From the NCBI GenBank assembly GCA_016219985.1, contig JACRJO010000030.1, positions 26,007-90,006 on the forward strand: a DNA stretch of 64,000 nt, read 5' to 3'. Position 1 is the first letter of the stretch. Each line of letters opens with the position of its first letter. Positions 1-8,753 of this stretch are shown one piece after another. Position numbers and translations under genes: made by a program. The notes beneath the pieces are model-generated. The model had not been told where the DNA came from. It saw only the letters and a list, made by a program, of their open reading frames with translations, and made no database searches. Origin of the DNA: Sphingobacteriales bacterium (GTDB lineage Bacteria > Bacteroidota > Bacteroidia > Chitinophagales > Chitinophagaceae).

Positions 1-1
1 T

Positions 2-1411
2 ATTCCTGGTGAGAAAGAAGCAGGGTTGGCAGAAGCCCTGCTGATCGGGTATAAGGACGACCTGGATCCCGCGCTGGTACAGGCTTATACAAACACCGGG
101 GTGGTCCATATCATTGCTATTTCCGGCCTGCACCTCGGGTTGATATACTGGCTGCTCACACTACTGCTGAAACCACTTCTCCGTTCGCAAAAAACAAAAT
201 GGCTGCACCCGCTCCTCGTTATATCCGGGCTATGGGCATTCAGTTTCCTCGCAGGCGCCCAACCTTCCGTGCTCCGCTCCGCCCTGATGTTCAGCTGCAT
301 CGTCATTGGTGAAACATTCTCCCGCAGAACCTCCGTGCTGAACACCCTGGCCGTTTCCGCCTTCCTCCTGCTTTGTTATAGTCCTTTCTGGCTTTGGGAT
401 GTGGGGTTCCAGTTGTCCTATTCGGCCGTACTCAGCATCCTGCTTTTCAGGCAGCCTGTGTACAACTGGTTTTATATAAAAAATAAATTACTGGATGCAT
501 TTTGGAAACTGAATGCGGTTACCTTATCCGCCCAGGTACTCACCCTGCCCTTCAGTATTTATCATTTTCACCAATTTCCTGCTTCCTTTATCCTGACCAA
601 TTTCCTGGCGGTTCCGCTTTCCAGCGCCATCCTGCTGGCCGAGATCTTCCTGTGCATGATTTCGTTCTTCCCCTGGCTGGCCGTTCTTTCCGGGAAGATC
701 ATTTCCTTTCTTATCTGGTTTATGAATGCCTGGGTGGAACGGGCCGGGCAACTCCCCTTCCTGCTTTGGGAAAACCTGCAGCTTAGCATGACCCAGGGCA
801 TCAGCCTGATGCTGCTGCTGGTGACCGCCAGTTACTGGCTGCTCGAAAAATCAAAGCCCGCCTTCTTTGCGGCATTAACAGCCCTGCTGTGTTTTGCGAT
901 GGAACGATCGGTTTCTTTTATACAGGCTTCCCGGCAGGAGAAGATCATCGTGTACAACCTGCCACAAAAAAAAGGGCTGGATCTTATCCGGGGAAGAGCT
1001 TTTGTATTTACCGGCGACAGCGATTTGCAGGAAGATGGTTTTGCCCGGAATTTTCACCTCAAACCAGCCCGTATTCTGAACCGGGTCAGCGAAACAGGCC
1101 GGCTGGATGGACTTACCCGCTATGAAAATTATATCCGCTTCAGCGGCCGGAATATTTTATTGATTGACGAACCCGTTTCCTTTTTAGCTCCCCCCGAAAA
1201 CAGGAAACCGGTCGTTGACCTGCTGATCTTATCCGGGCATCCTGAACTTGATTTACCCGGGCTGGCTGCCGCGCTGGACATCAGGCAGGTGGTGCTGGAT
1301 GGTTCCGTACCGGCATGGAAAGCGCTGTATTGGAAAAAAGAGGGTGATTCCCTGCGGATTCCCTGTCACGATGTCTCTGTCAACGGCGCTTTTGTGATGA
1401 TCCTGAATTAA
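2..1411 (+). CDS. comEC: ComEC/Rec2-family DNA uptake channel, 5'-truncated by window edge
   Basis: Integral membrane protein that, in competent bacteria, forms the inner-membrane channel for single-stranded DNA. The reading frame is already open at base 2, so the TTG at 26 is not a real start and the N-terminal part lies outside the window. The visible part shows the competence-domain signature around HIIAISGLHLGLIY, followed by about seven hydrophobic segments to roughly residue 300. A soluble tail of about 160 residues follows. I see no metallo-beta-lactamase HxHxDH motif in this tail, so the nuclease-like domain found in some ComEC proteins is absent or degenerate. It is followed by purH, whose promoter overlaps the end of this gene. 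A comF homologue lies at 23018. The family call is firm; active competence is not shown. Confidence 0.9.
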   Translation: MPGEKEAGLAEALLIGYKDDLDPALVQAYTNTGVVHIIAISGLHLGLIYWLLTLLLKPLLRSQKTKWLHPLLVISGLWAFSFLAGAQPSVLRSALMFSCIVIGETFSRRTSVLNTLAVSAFLLLCYSPFWLWDVGFQLSYSAVLSILLFRQPVYNWFYIKNKLLDAFWKLNAVTLSAQVLTLPFSIYHFHQFPASFILTNFLAVPLSSAILLAEIFLCMISFFPWLAVLSGKIISFLIWFMNAWVERAGQLPFLLWENLQLSMTQGISLMLLLVTASYWLLEKSKPAFFAALTALLCFAMERSVSFIQASRQEKIIVYNLPQKKGLDLIRGRAFVFTGDSDLQEDGFARNFHLKPARILNRVSETGRLDGLTRYENYIRFSGRNILLIDEPVSFLAPPENRKPVVDLLILSGHPELDLPGLAAALDIRQVVLDGSVPAWKALYWKKEGDSLRIPCHDVSVNGAFVMILN

Positions 1412-1421
1412 GTTAAATTTG
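1391..1421 (+). promoter_or_regulatory. Bacteroidota-type promoter for purH
   Basis: A -33 element TTTG at 1391-1394 is followed after 19 bases by TAAATTTG at 1414-1421, an exact match to the Bacteroidota -7 consensus TAnnTTTG. It is the only promoter in the window for which I found both elements with a standard spacer. It overlaps the last codons of comEC and places the purH transcript start near 1428. Confidence 0.65.
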
Positions 1422-1457
1422 CCCCCTCTTACGATCGCCTGCCCTCAACCCCCATTT

Positions 1458-2972
1458 ATGATGAACAAAAAAATTCAATCAGCCTTAATTTCTGTTTTTT
1501 ACAAAGACGGCCTCGAAAACATCGTGCAGGAACTTTCCCGGCTGGGTGTGACCATCTACTCTACCGGCGGCACCCAAAGCTTTATTGAAAAACTGGGTGT
1601 AAAAGTGGTGCCGGTGGAAGACCTCACCAGTTATCCCTCCATTCTCGGGGGACGCGTGAAGACCCTGCATCCTTCCGTATTTGGCGGTATCCTGGGCAAA
1701 CGGGATGACGAAACCCATTTACAGGAAATGAAACAGTACAGGATCCCGGAGATTGACCTGGTGATCGTGGACCTGTATCCCTTTGAGGAAACCGTGGCCA
1801 GCACCACGGATGAAAAAGCCATCATTGAGAAAATTGATATCGGCGGGCCGTCCATGATCCGCGGGGCCGCCAAAAATTTCAGGGATGTGGTGGTGATTGC
1901 CGCCAAAAAAGACTACGCCACCCTGGAAACCCTGTTAAAAGAACAGCAGGGCGAGACCAGCCTTGAACAACGGCGGGCTTTTGCCGCCAAGGCTTTTGAA
2001 ATAGTGGCCCATTATGAAGTGGCCATCGCAAAATATTTCAGCAGCAGCGATACCGGGTATTTCCTGGAATCCGTTCCGGGTCCCAAGATCATGCGCTATG
2101 GCGAAAACCCCCACCAGTCTGCGGTGTTTTATGGCGACCTGGGACAATTGTTTGACCAGCTCAACGGAAAGGAATTATCCTATAACAATATTGTGGATAC
2201 CGACGCCGCCCTGCAACTGATCCGCGAATTCACGGATACGACTTTTGCCATCATCAAACACACCAATGTATGTGGCGTGGCGCAGAGGGACACGGTGAAA
2301 GAAAGCTGGGATGCGGCCCTGGCCGGCGACCCGGAAAGCGCTTTTGGCGGGGTATTGGTCTGCAACGGCACGATCGATAAGGCCACTGCGGAAGCCATCA
2401 ATGAGATCTTTTTCGAAGTGCTGATTGCCCCGGCCTATGATGCGGAGGCGCTGGCCGTACTGAAATCCAAAAAGAACCGGATCCTGTTACAATTAAAAGC
2501 CCAGCCCGGGCGAAAAGTACAGTATAAGTCCATGCTGAACGGGGTACTGGTGCAGGATAACGATGAAGGTAACTATGCGGAATGGACCGAAACCGTGAAA
2601 AGAAAGGAGACCGCGGTGGAAAAAGAGGATCTTCTTTTTGCCAACCTCGTATGCAAACATTTAAAATCAAATGCCATTGCCCTCGTAAAAAATAAGCAGC
2701 TGGTTGGCAAAGGCTGTGGCCAGACCAGCCGGGTTGATTCCCTGCGGCAGGCGCTTGAAAAAGCCCGGCAGTTTAAATTTGACCTGCATGGGGCGGTGAT
2801 GGCCAGCGATGCCTTCTTCCCCTTTGACGACTGCGTGCGGCTGGGGCATGAAGCGGGAATCACTGCCTTTATACAACCCGGCGGTTCCATCCGGGATAAC
2901 GATTCGGTTGAATATTGCAAGACCCATGACCTGTCCATGATCATGACCGGCATGCGGCATTTTAAACATTAA
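1458..2972 (+). CDS. purH: Bifunctional AICAR transformylase / IMP cyclohydrolase
   Basis: Catalyses the last two steps of de novo purine synthesis: formylation of AICAR with 10-formyl-THF, then cyclisation to IMP. The N-terminal cyclohydrolase (MGS-like) domain begins at NKKIQSALISVFYKDGL and contains STGGT and the GGRVKTLHP element. The transformylase domain carries KHTNVCG (about residues 267-273), the family's catalytic Lys-His region. The length of 504 residues is usual. An upstream TTG at 1419 is part of the -7 box, so translation should start at the ATG at 1458 or 1461. The next gene begins 2 nt after the stop, which suggests co-transcription with the secreted protein and the EamA transporter. 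Confidence 0.96.
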   Translation: MMNKKIQSALISVFYKDGLENIVQELSRLGVTIYSTGGTQSFIEKLGVKVVPVEDLTSYPSILGGRVKTLHPSVFGGILGKRDDETHLQEMKQYRIPEIDLVIVDLYPFEETVASTTDEKAIIEKIDIGGPSMIRGAAKNFRDVVVIAAKKDYATLETLLKEQQGETSLEQRRAFAAKAFEIVAHYEVAIAKYFSSSDTGYFLESVPGPKIMRYGENPHQSAVFYGDLGQLFDQLNGKELSYNNIVDTDAALQLIREFTDTTFAIIKHTNVCGVAQRDTVKESWDAALAGDPESAFGGVLVCNGTIDKATAEAINEIFFEVLIAPAYDAEALAVLKSKKNRILLQLKAQPGRKVQYKSMLNGVLVQDNDEGNYAEWTETVKRKETAVEKEDLLFANLVCKHLKSNAIALVKNKQLVGKGCGQTSRVDSLRQALEKARQFKFDLHGAVMASDAFFPFDDCVRLGHEAGITAFIQPGGSIRDNDSVEYCKTHDLSMIMTGMRHFKH

Positions 2973-2974
2973 AG

Positions 2975-3667
2975 ATGGTCAAACCTTATCTCCTGCTGTG
3001 CTGGACCTTTTTTTGTCTCGGTGCTTCTTCACAAAATGTGACCCCCCATTTTTTTGAGGGTGTAATAGAATACACTATTAAGTCCGAGTCATTTATGCAA
3101 GGGGTTTCTGATAATGAGATTTCTTTACGATTCGGATCCAAACTTAGGTTTTATTTCAGTAAAGGGAATTACCTGCGGGAATATATAAACGATGCCGGTT
3201 ATACCATTCAAAAGGGGATGTTCCTGACCCAAAGTAACCAGTTCTACTTTCAGTACCTGATCAGCAGCCCGGATACACTGTATTATTCAGATGCATCAGA
3301 TTCCGCCTTCAACAAGTATTCCATTTCCGACAGTATTTTCGCCAGGGAAAAAATACTGGATTGCAACACTGTACCTGTACTAATCCGGCAGCAATACACG
3401 CCGCCGGGAAATCAAGCCCCTTTGAATACGGTTTTGATCTATTACTTCTGCCCGGAACTTCCTGTAAACCCCACATGGCATAAAGATATTTTTATCTGGA
3501 ACAAAGTAATCGCGGCTCATCCTTTTATCGCGACAAAATTTACCGAAGAAACGACCGGTTATTTCCGGCAGACCTTTATTGCAACCCGGGTAGAATGGAA
3601 GCCGCTTGAGGATTCGTTTTTTAAGCCCGATCCGAAACTGGTATTGAATAAGACACAGTCTGATTAA
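2975..3667 (+). CDS. Secreted protein of unknown function
   Basis: A 230-residue protein with a signal peptide (hydrophobic LLLCWTFFCLG, likely cleavage after ASSQ near residue 20). The rest is soluble, rich in Tyr, Phe and beta-prone segments, with no motif I recognise. It resembles the small periplasmic or exported proteins of Bacteroidota that are annotated as GLPGLI-like or hypothetical, but I do not see the GLPGLI signature. The start is 2 nt after the purH stop and the following EamA gene begins 8 nt after its own stop, so it is probably the middle gene of a three-gene transcript. Confidence 0.7.
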   Translation: MVKPYLLLCWTFFCLGASSQNVTPHFFEGVIEYTIKSESFMQGVSDNEISLRFGSKLRFYFSKGNYLREYINDAGYTIQKGMFLTQSNQFYFQYLISSPDTLYYSDASDSAFNKYSISDSIFAREKILDCNTVPVLIRQQYTPPGNQAPLNTVLIYYFCPELPVNPTWHKDIFIWNKVIAAHPFIATKFTEETTGYFRQTFIATRVEWKPLEDSFFKPDPKLVLNKTQSD

Positions 3668-3675
3668 ACCACAGA

Positions 3676-4734
3676 ATGAACCTATTTGACTTCCATAAAA
3701 CCATTGTTCAGTCCTCCGCTGATTCCTTAAAGAAACTGGCGGTCTTCAACCCGCTTACCATTCATAAAAAGGGCACGCGGGCCAAGGCCTTATTTGCGCT
3801 CGCCCTCGTTTGCGTGTTATGGGGCACCACCTGGATCGCTTCCAAGCAGGGCGTCCGCCACATGCCGGCCCTGCAATTAGCCGGTATGCGCCAGCTGATC
3901 GCAGGTGTAATCTATGTCAGTTTTTTCCTGTTCAGGGGCGCGCCCTTACCGAAGGGAAAAGAATGGATCCCCGTGCTCGTATTGAGCTTCCTGAATTTTA
4001 TTATGAGCAACGGGCTGAGCACCTGGGGCGTAAAATATATCTCAGCGGGACTGGGGGCCATCATGGGAGCCATCTTCCCGCTCTGGCTGGTGGTGATCGG
4101 TCTCTTTGCTTCCAAAGAAAAAATTCCGCAGAAAGCAATCCTGGGCCTCCTGCTTGGCTTTGCCGGTGTATGCATCATCTTCTACGACCACCTGCATGAT
4201 TTCCTGGATGCTGATTTCCGTTTCGGTATTATCCTTTCGCTGATCGCCACCTGGACCTGGGCCTTTGCCACGATCTATACCAAGAAGCAGGCGGCCAGTT
4301 TCAATCCTTATTTCAGCCTGGGATTGCAGATGGTAATCTCCGGTTTGTTCCTGCTGGTATTTACAAAAACAGGCAGCCAGTTTATGATCGCAGATGCGGG
4401 GCAGGGCGCCCGGCCCTTTATAGAATTCGTTCCCTTTGCCCAGATCCCCTGGCAATCCTGGATAGCAATTGCCTACCTCGTCCTCTTCGGCTCGATCCTG
4501 GCATTTGTCTGTTACCTCTATGCATTGCAAAACCTGCCGACTGAACAGGCTTCCATTTATGCCTATATCAACCCGATCGTGGCTGTATTATTCGGGTGGG
4601 TATTATTCGGTGAACGGATCACGGTCTATATCACCTTAGGAGGGATAGTGACTTTAGCCGGTGTGTACCTCGTAAATAAAGCCTTCAGGGCTGCTGTGCC
4701 GCCGCCGGAACAACCGGAAACAGAAGGAATCTGA
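3676..4734 (+). CDS. EamA/DMT-family transporter
   Basis: Inner-membrane drug/metabolite transporter with about ten transmembrane helices between residues 38 and 335, arranged as two EamA repeats. The first repeat opens with ALVCVLWGTTWIASKQG and the second with LIATWTWAFATIYTKKQA, both typical of the family. The C-terminal repeat has the usual AYLVLFGSILAF and YINPIVAVLFGWVLFGE segments. Substrate cannot be told from sequence. The first 37 residues are a soluble extension not common in the family. No in-frame ATG lies between it and the first helix, so I keep the ATG at 3676. Likely last gene of the purH transcript. Confidence 0.88.
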   Translation: MNLFDFHKTIVQSSADSLKKLAVFNPLTIHKKGTRAKALFALALVCVLWGTTWIASKQGVRHMPALQLAGMRQLIAGVIYVSFFLFRGAPLPKGKEWIPVLVLSFLNFIMSNGLSTWGVKYISAGLGAIMGAIFPLWLVVIGLFASKEKIPQKAILGLLLGFAGVCIIFYDHLHDFLDADFRFGIILSLIATWTWAFATIYTKKQAASFNPYFSLGLQMVISGLFLLVFTKTGSQFMIADAGQGARPFIEFVPFAQIPWQSWIAIAYLVLFGSILAFVCYLYALQNLPTEQASIYAYINPIVAVLFGWVLFGERITVYITLGGIVTLAGVYLVNKAFRAAVPPPEQPETEGI

Positions 4735-4764
4735 TGATGCCGGGATGCCTGCAGGCGAAGAGGA

Positions 4765-6063
4765 TCAGGTGAGTTGTTTCACAAAGTCCTGGTAAACCTC
4801 TCTCCATCCTTTAAATCTTTCCTCTGTTCCCAGGAAGGTATTGTGCCAGATCGTAATGAGCAGGCCATTGGCCTTTTTCACTTCAGTATAATAATGGTGC
4901 ATTTCCTCCAGGGCTTTTTGGGGAGAATATTGCTGCTCATAAAAAGAGTTGGCATCCATATAACAAAACGGGTAAAGCAGGAGTGATGTAGTGCTTTCGT
5001 TCTCCAGGTCGTACCAATAGAAAGGAACGGATACCGAGGCCCTGAACCCGTTAATACTTCCATATCCCATCGAGAAATCCTCGTTTATCCCGTTTGCGAT
5101 CAGCCGGCGAAAAGTTCCCGGTAAATGGAAACGGATAAAATGCTGGCGGGATGACCGGACCGTTATCCCGGCCGCCCGTTCAATCATCTCTTTCTCGTTT
5201 TTAAGCAAAGCCGGATCATCCCCGCTTTGCCAGGAGGGATGCACACCGATATCATATTTACCTGCATGCCGCCTGATCAGTTCGCTGATGACGGGCTTGC
5301 GCGGCCGGATATTCCTGTCATAAGCGCTGTTTTTTCCTGCTACCAGGAAGAAATAGCGCGGTTCCAGTTTATACTGTTCATGCAAATCATCCATCCAGTC
5401 ATAGGAATCGAACGGATCGGGTGCCTGGTTCGCCCGGACTTTGAGCCGTAGCCGTAGCCGGGCCCGGTTTCCTTTCAGGAGATCTTTCAGGGCTGCCCCG
5501 GTATTCCGCATCCAGCCCTTGTGCTTAAAAGAAAAGGCTTCATCAATATCATAGGTTGGAAGAAACCGGAATACATCATTCCCCGAACTGAACAAGGGGA
5601 ATTTATGGCTAAGTATCGTTGAAAAATCCTTTAGCCAGTAATGGATCAGCGGGATAGTAAGAAATCCTTCTTTAAACGCCAGTGATGCTGTATGGGCATA
5701 CCGGCCATACAGGTCTTTCTCGTGCGGCAGGTACTCCTCGTATCGGCTGAGCAGGTAAAAGACAGCGGCGAGGATATCAAAAGGAAAATCTCCTTCCGTT
5801 TTAAAGAATGCTTTGTACCCGTTTGTTTCGAAACAGGTTATGGGTTGCGGCCGGATCCCCTGCTCAAATAAGAGGGTAAAAGGAGGCAGCCAGCATTCAT
5901 CTGCTGTTATTCTTTTATCACTGTAGTTGATCCGGGCGCCGGGGTAGGCAGAAAATTCAGTCTTATCACTGGTAAGTTTGAGGGGAATCCCGCTGAAATG
6001 ATTGCCCAAAAATGCGGCCACGTATTCCAGGCGGGCAGTAATGGTATGAGCGAAAAGGATCAC
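4765..6063 (-). CDS. Polysaccharide deacetylase-like protein (DUF7033 type)
   Basis: A 432-residue protein matching the Bacteroidota family with an N-terminal DUF7033-like region and a C-terminal NodB-like polysaccharide deacetylase fold. The metal-site motif is visible as TYDID (170-174), the second motif as GVHPSW (273-278), and a family block as DFSMGYGSINGFRA. No signal peptide or membrane segment is seen, so it is probably cytoplasmic, and the natural substrate is unknown. A short run of Arg-Leu alternation (about 202-210) is encoded by a small GCC-GTA repeat. It ends the minus-strand cluster DUF3109-lutB-this gene, with only 13 nt between it and lutB. Confidence 0.75.
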   Translation of the reverse strand: MILFAHTITARLEYVAAFLGNHFSGIPLKLTSDKTEFSAYPGARINYSDKRITADECWLPPFTLLFEQGIRPQPITCFETNGYKAFFKTEGDFPFDILAAVFYLLSRYEEYLPHEKDLYGRYAHTASLAFKEGFLTIPLIHYWLKDFSTILSHKFPLFSSGNDVFRFLPTYDIDEAFSFKHKGWMRNTGAALKDLLKGNRARLRLRLKVRANQAPDPFDSYDWMDDLHEQYKLEPRYFFLVAGKNSAYDRNIRPRKPVISELIRRHAGKYDIGVHPSWQSGDDPALLKNEKEMIERAAGITVRSSRQHFIRFHLPGTFRRLIANGINEDFSMGYGSINGFRASVSVPFYWYDLENESTTSLLLYPFCYMDANSFYEQQYSPQKALEEMHHYYTEVKKANGLLITIWHNTFLGTEERFKGWREVYQDFVKQLT

Positions 6064-6076
6064 AGGCCGAAGTTAA

Positions 6077-7456
6077 CTATCGCTTGCCGTATTTCTCTTT
6101 CCACAACTGGTTGAAGGATTTATCGGGGAAATCCAGGCTGGCACGGTGTTCCCTCCACCCGGAGAGCAGGCTGTTGACCACCCAGCTCTTGGTACGGCCA
6201 TTGGCCATATTCATCCAGGACCTGCGCAGCATGGCCTGCTTCCACATTTTCCAGGCGATCTTCTCTGTAAATGTATTATGCCCGCCCACAACCGCTTCGT
6301 GCCGGTTTTCCAGCAGCAGTTCGTGCAGGTTGATCTTCACCGCGCATACCGCGGTACAGTTACCACAGAGGGAAGAGGCATAACTCAGGTGCTTCCACTC
6401 CCCTAATCCCTGCAGGTGGGGAGTAATCACGGAACCGATCGGCCCGCTGTAAGGAGCGCCGTATGCATGCCCCCCGATATTTTTATAGACAGGACAGGCA
6501 TTCAGGCAGGCCCCGCAACGGATACAGTACAGGCTCTCCCGCATTTTTTCATTTGCGAGGATATTGGTCCGGCCATTATCGAGTAAGATTACGTACATGT
6601 CATCCGGCCCGTCTGTTTCCCGGGGCTGGCGCGGACCGGTTATTATGGAATTGTACACGGTGATTTTCTGACCGGTCCCGAAAGTGGAAAGCAGGGGCCA
6701 GAACAGAGCCAGGTCCTGCAGGGAAGGGATCACTTTTTCAATCCCCGCGATCACGATATGGGTCTTTGGCATCGAGCAGCACAGCCTGCCGTTCCCTTCG
6801 TTCTCGGTCAGGGCAATCCCGCCGATATCGGCAATTATGAAATTGGCGCCGGTTACACCGACTTCCGCCTGCACATATTTTTCACGCAATACAGTCCGGG
6901 CGGTACCTGTCAGTTGCTCAGGTGTTGCCCTGGGGTCGGTACCCAGTTTATTGGAAAAAAGCCGTGCCACATCTTCCTTACTCTTGTGCATGGCCGGGGT
7001 AACGATATGGTAGGGCGGCTCGCCATCTAATTGCTGGATATATTCGCCGAGATCTGTTTCCACACTTTCTATCCCGTTCTTCTCGAGGAATTCATTCAGG
7101 TGAATTTCTTCTGTCACCATGCTCTTGCTCTTCACGAGGCTGCGGCAGTTCTTTTCCTCACAGATCTTTTTGATGGCTTCCAGCGCCTGTGCGGCATCCT
7201 CCGCCCAGATCACTTTGGCGCCCCGCCTGCTGATCGCCGTTTCAAAATCTTCCAGCTGTTTATCGAGGGAAGCGATCGCTTTCCATTTTATATTCTTGGC
7301 CCTTTCCCGGGCCAGGTCCGGCTCACTGAACTGCTGTTTCCCCTGCGGCACCACGGCATTGTACCTGCCAATATTAAAATTGATCTTGCGCCGGTGGTCA
7401 CGGTCCGCCGCCCGGATGGTGCTTTTAGCAATAAAATCAGCATAGGTTTCTTTCAC
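6077..7456 (-). CDS. lutB: LutB-type iron-sulfur lactate utilisation protein
   Basis: Member of the LutB/YkgF family, which together with LutA and LutC oxidises L-lactate to pyruvate in other bacteria. The N-terminal half is an LUD domain (KSKSMVTEEIHLNEFLEKNG, then VGVTGANFIIADIGGIALTENEG). The C-terminal half carries a ferredoxin-like motif CIRCGACLNACPVY (about 311-324) and a second cluster region CGNCTAVC (about 363-370). Length 459 residues is normal. No lutA or lutC is within the window on either side, so the partners must be elsewhere if the pathway is complete. It is followed by the deacetylase-like gene and preceded 12 nt upstream by the DUF3109 gene. Confidence 0.88.
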   Translation of the reverse strand: MKETYADFIAKSTIRAADRDHRRKINFNIGRYNAVVPQGKQQFSEPDLARERAKNIKWKAIASLDKQLEDFETAISRRGAKVIWAEDAAQALEAIKKICEEKNCRSLVKSKSMVTEEIHLNEFLEKNGIESVETDLGEYIQQLDGEPPYHIVTPAMHKSKEDVARLFSNKLGTDPRATPEQLTGTARTVLREKYVQAEVGVTGANFIIADIGGIALTENEGNGRLCCSMPKTHIVIAGIEKVIPSLQDLALFWPLLSTFGTGQKITVYNSIITGPRQPRETDGPDDMYVILLDNGRTNILANEKMRESLYCIRCGACLNACPVYKNIGGHAYGAPYSGPIGSVITPHLQGLGEWKHLSYASSLCGNCTAVCAVKINLHELLLENRHEAVVGGHNTFTEKIAWKMWKQAMLRRSWMNMANGRTKSWVVNSLLSGWREHRASLDFPDKSFNQLWKEKYGKR

Positions 7457-7468
7457 GGTGAGCTGTTA

Positions 7469-8071
7469 TTACTCTTTAAAATCAATTTCCTCCCATTCTC
7501 CCTTCGCGATCGTATCAAGGGCCTTGTAAAAATCTTCCCCGTATTTCCGGATCAGCGGCTCTTTGAGAAACTGGTAAACCGGCACTTTTAATGCTTCCCC
7601 CATCGCACAACCGGGTTTGCATAACTGCTCCCGGGGCTCATAGTTTACTCTTTCATAATCCCCGTTCTTTCCTTTTTTGGCAGTGATGGGGTATAAGTGG
7701 CAACTGATCGGTTTCTTCCAGCTGATCAGCCCGTCCCGGTTCGCCTGCTCAAACGCGCATTTGATGATCCGGTTTTCATCCCGGAAAGCAAACACACAAA
7801 TACCTTTGTTGCTGCCAATGGTATTGGTCACCCAGCCAAATTCATTGTCCATGGCGAAGAGACCGGTCCGGTCAATCTCTTCCAGGGCCTCCGGGGGAAG
7901 CAGGTGTTTTACCTTGTCAAACACTTCCCGGATCACCTGCATTTCATCTTCCTCAACAGGGGCGCCGGCATCTCCTTCCTCGCAGCAACCACCCTTGCAT
8001 TTGTTCAGGTCGCATACAAAGTGCTTGTCCACCACATCCTCACTGATCAGTATATTATCAATAACTATCAA
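7469..8071 (-). CDS. DUF3109 cysteine-rich protein
   Basis: A 200-residue protein of the DUF3109 family, whose members have conserved Cys clusters and are thought to bind an Fe-S cluster or zinc; function unknown. Visible clusters are VCDLNKCKGGCCEEGDAGA near the N terminus, KPISCHLYPI in the middle and LCKPGCAMGEAL towards the C terminus. The longer frame starting at the TTG at 8089 begins inside a -7 promoter box (TACCTTTG, 8087-8094), so I place the start at the TTG codon at 8071. This gives an N terminus IVIDNILISEDVVDKHFVC after Met, which fits the family. First gene of the operon with lutB and the deacetylase-like gene. Confidence 0.85.
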   Translation of the reverse strand: MIVIDNILISEDVVDKHFVCDLNKCKGGCCEEGDAGAPVEEDEMQVIREVFDKVKHLLPPEALEEIDRTGLFAMDNEFGWVTNTIGSNKGICVFAFRDENRIIKCAFEQANRDGLISWKKPISCHLYPITAKKGKNGDYERVNYEPREQLCKPGCAMGEALKVPVYQFLKEPLIRKYGEDFYKALDTIAKGEWEEIDFKE

Positions 8072-8086
8072 AAGAAAAAATTTTTG

Positions 8087-8094
8087 CAAAGGTA
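8087..8094 (-). promoter_or_regulatory. -7 box upstream of the DUF3109-lutB operon
   Basis: TACCTTTG on the minus strand matches TAnnTTTG. It ends 15 nt before the proposed TTG start of the DUF3109 gene. No clear -33 TTTG is seen. Confidence 0.5.
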
Positions 8095-8124
8095 TGTATT
8101 ATGCAGGTGATAACCCCTGCACCG

Positions 8125-8142
8125 GGCCCGTCCTCCCGGGCC
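8125..8142 (-). terminator. GC-rich hairpin downstream of gldD
   Basis: Six-base-pair stem GGCCCG/CGGGCC with a 6-nt loop, just past the gldD stop on the minus strand. No T-run follows, so intrinsic termination is uncertain. Confidence 0.35.
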
Positions 8143-8150
8143 AGGGGAGG

Positions 8151-8753
8151 TCATCTCCACTTCAGCGTATTGATCAGGTGCTGCAGGTCCTGTTTCAGGA
8201 AATCATTTACGATACCCAGCGAATCGGCATTGGGTGCGGCGTTAAAATAAAGCGCTCCCCGCAGGAAATGCCGGACCGAATCGGTGAGGAAAAACTGGTT
8301 GGCCGTGGCGGTATTTCCCCCGAGTGAAAAATAAATCCCTTCCACGCCGTTGGGTGTCTGCACCAGGCTGTCATTGATCCCGGTGGATACATCCACATGC
8401 TGTTTATACGCCATCTTAAATCCATCCCTTACGAGGGAATCAAAGATATTTTCCGCATTGATGGGTTTGTAACTGATATGGATCCGGCCGCCGAGGCTGG
8501 GAATATCAACATTGATCCACCAGTCGCCTGCCTTGTCTTCAAAGAAAGTGGTATCCCTGATCACGGAGGCATAAACGGGGTACTCGAATGTGTAGGGGTA
8601 GCCCGGCTGGTCAAAGAGCTGGTATTTTTTTTCAGGGAAATCAATTTTAAAATACCCTTTCTTTTTCCCGGCAGTATAATCACTGTTACAGGAAAGAAGC
8701 AAAAAGATCATTCCGGCCGTTGCCAGGAAAAAGTAGGTGAAGCGGGCGCTCAT
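8151..8753 (-). CDS. gldD: Gliding motility lipoprotein GldD
   Basis: Lipoprotein required for gliding and type IX secretion in Bacteroidota, probably periplasmic and membrane-anchored; its biochemical role is not known. The signal peptide ends in a lipobox (FLLLSC, Cys22). The family blocks GYFKIDFPEKKYQLFD, YPYTFEYPVYA and WWINVDIPSLGGRIHISYKPI are clear, and the length of 200 residues is typical. The start ATG overlaps the gldE stop (shared bases 8750-8753), so the two are translationally coupled, as in other Bacteroidota. Last gene of mutY-ssb-gldE-gldD. Confidence 0.95.
   Translation of the reverse strand: MSARFTYFFLATAGMIFLLLSCNSDYTAGKKKGYFKIDFPEKKYQLFDQPGYPYTFEYPVYASVIRDTTFFEDKAGDWWINVDIPSLGGRIHISYKPINAENIFDSLVRDGFKMAYKQHVDVSTGINDSLVQTPNGVEGIYFSLGGNTATANQFFLTDSVRHFLRGALYFNAAPNADSLGIVNDFLKQDLQHLINTLKWR

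Noticed and set aside
7031..7591. 186-residue plus-strand ORF opposite lutB
   Set aside because: Shadow of lutB and DUF3109; no start signal or known family.
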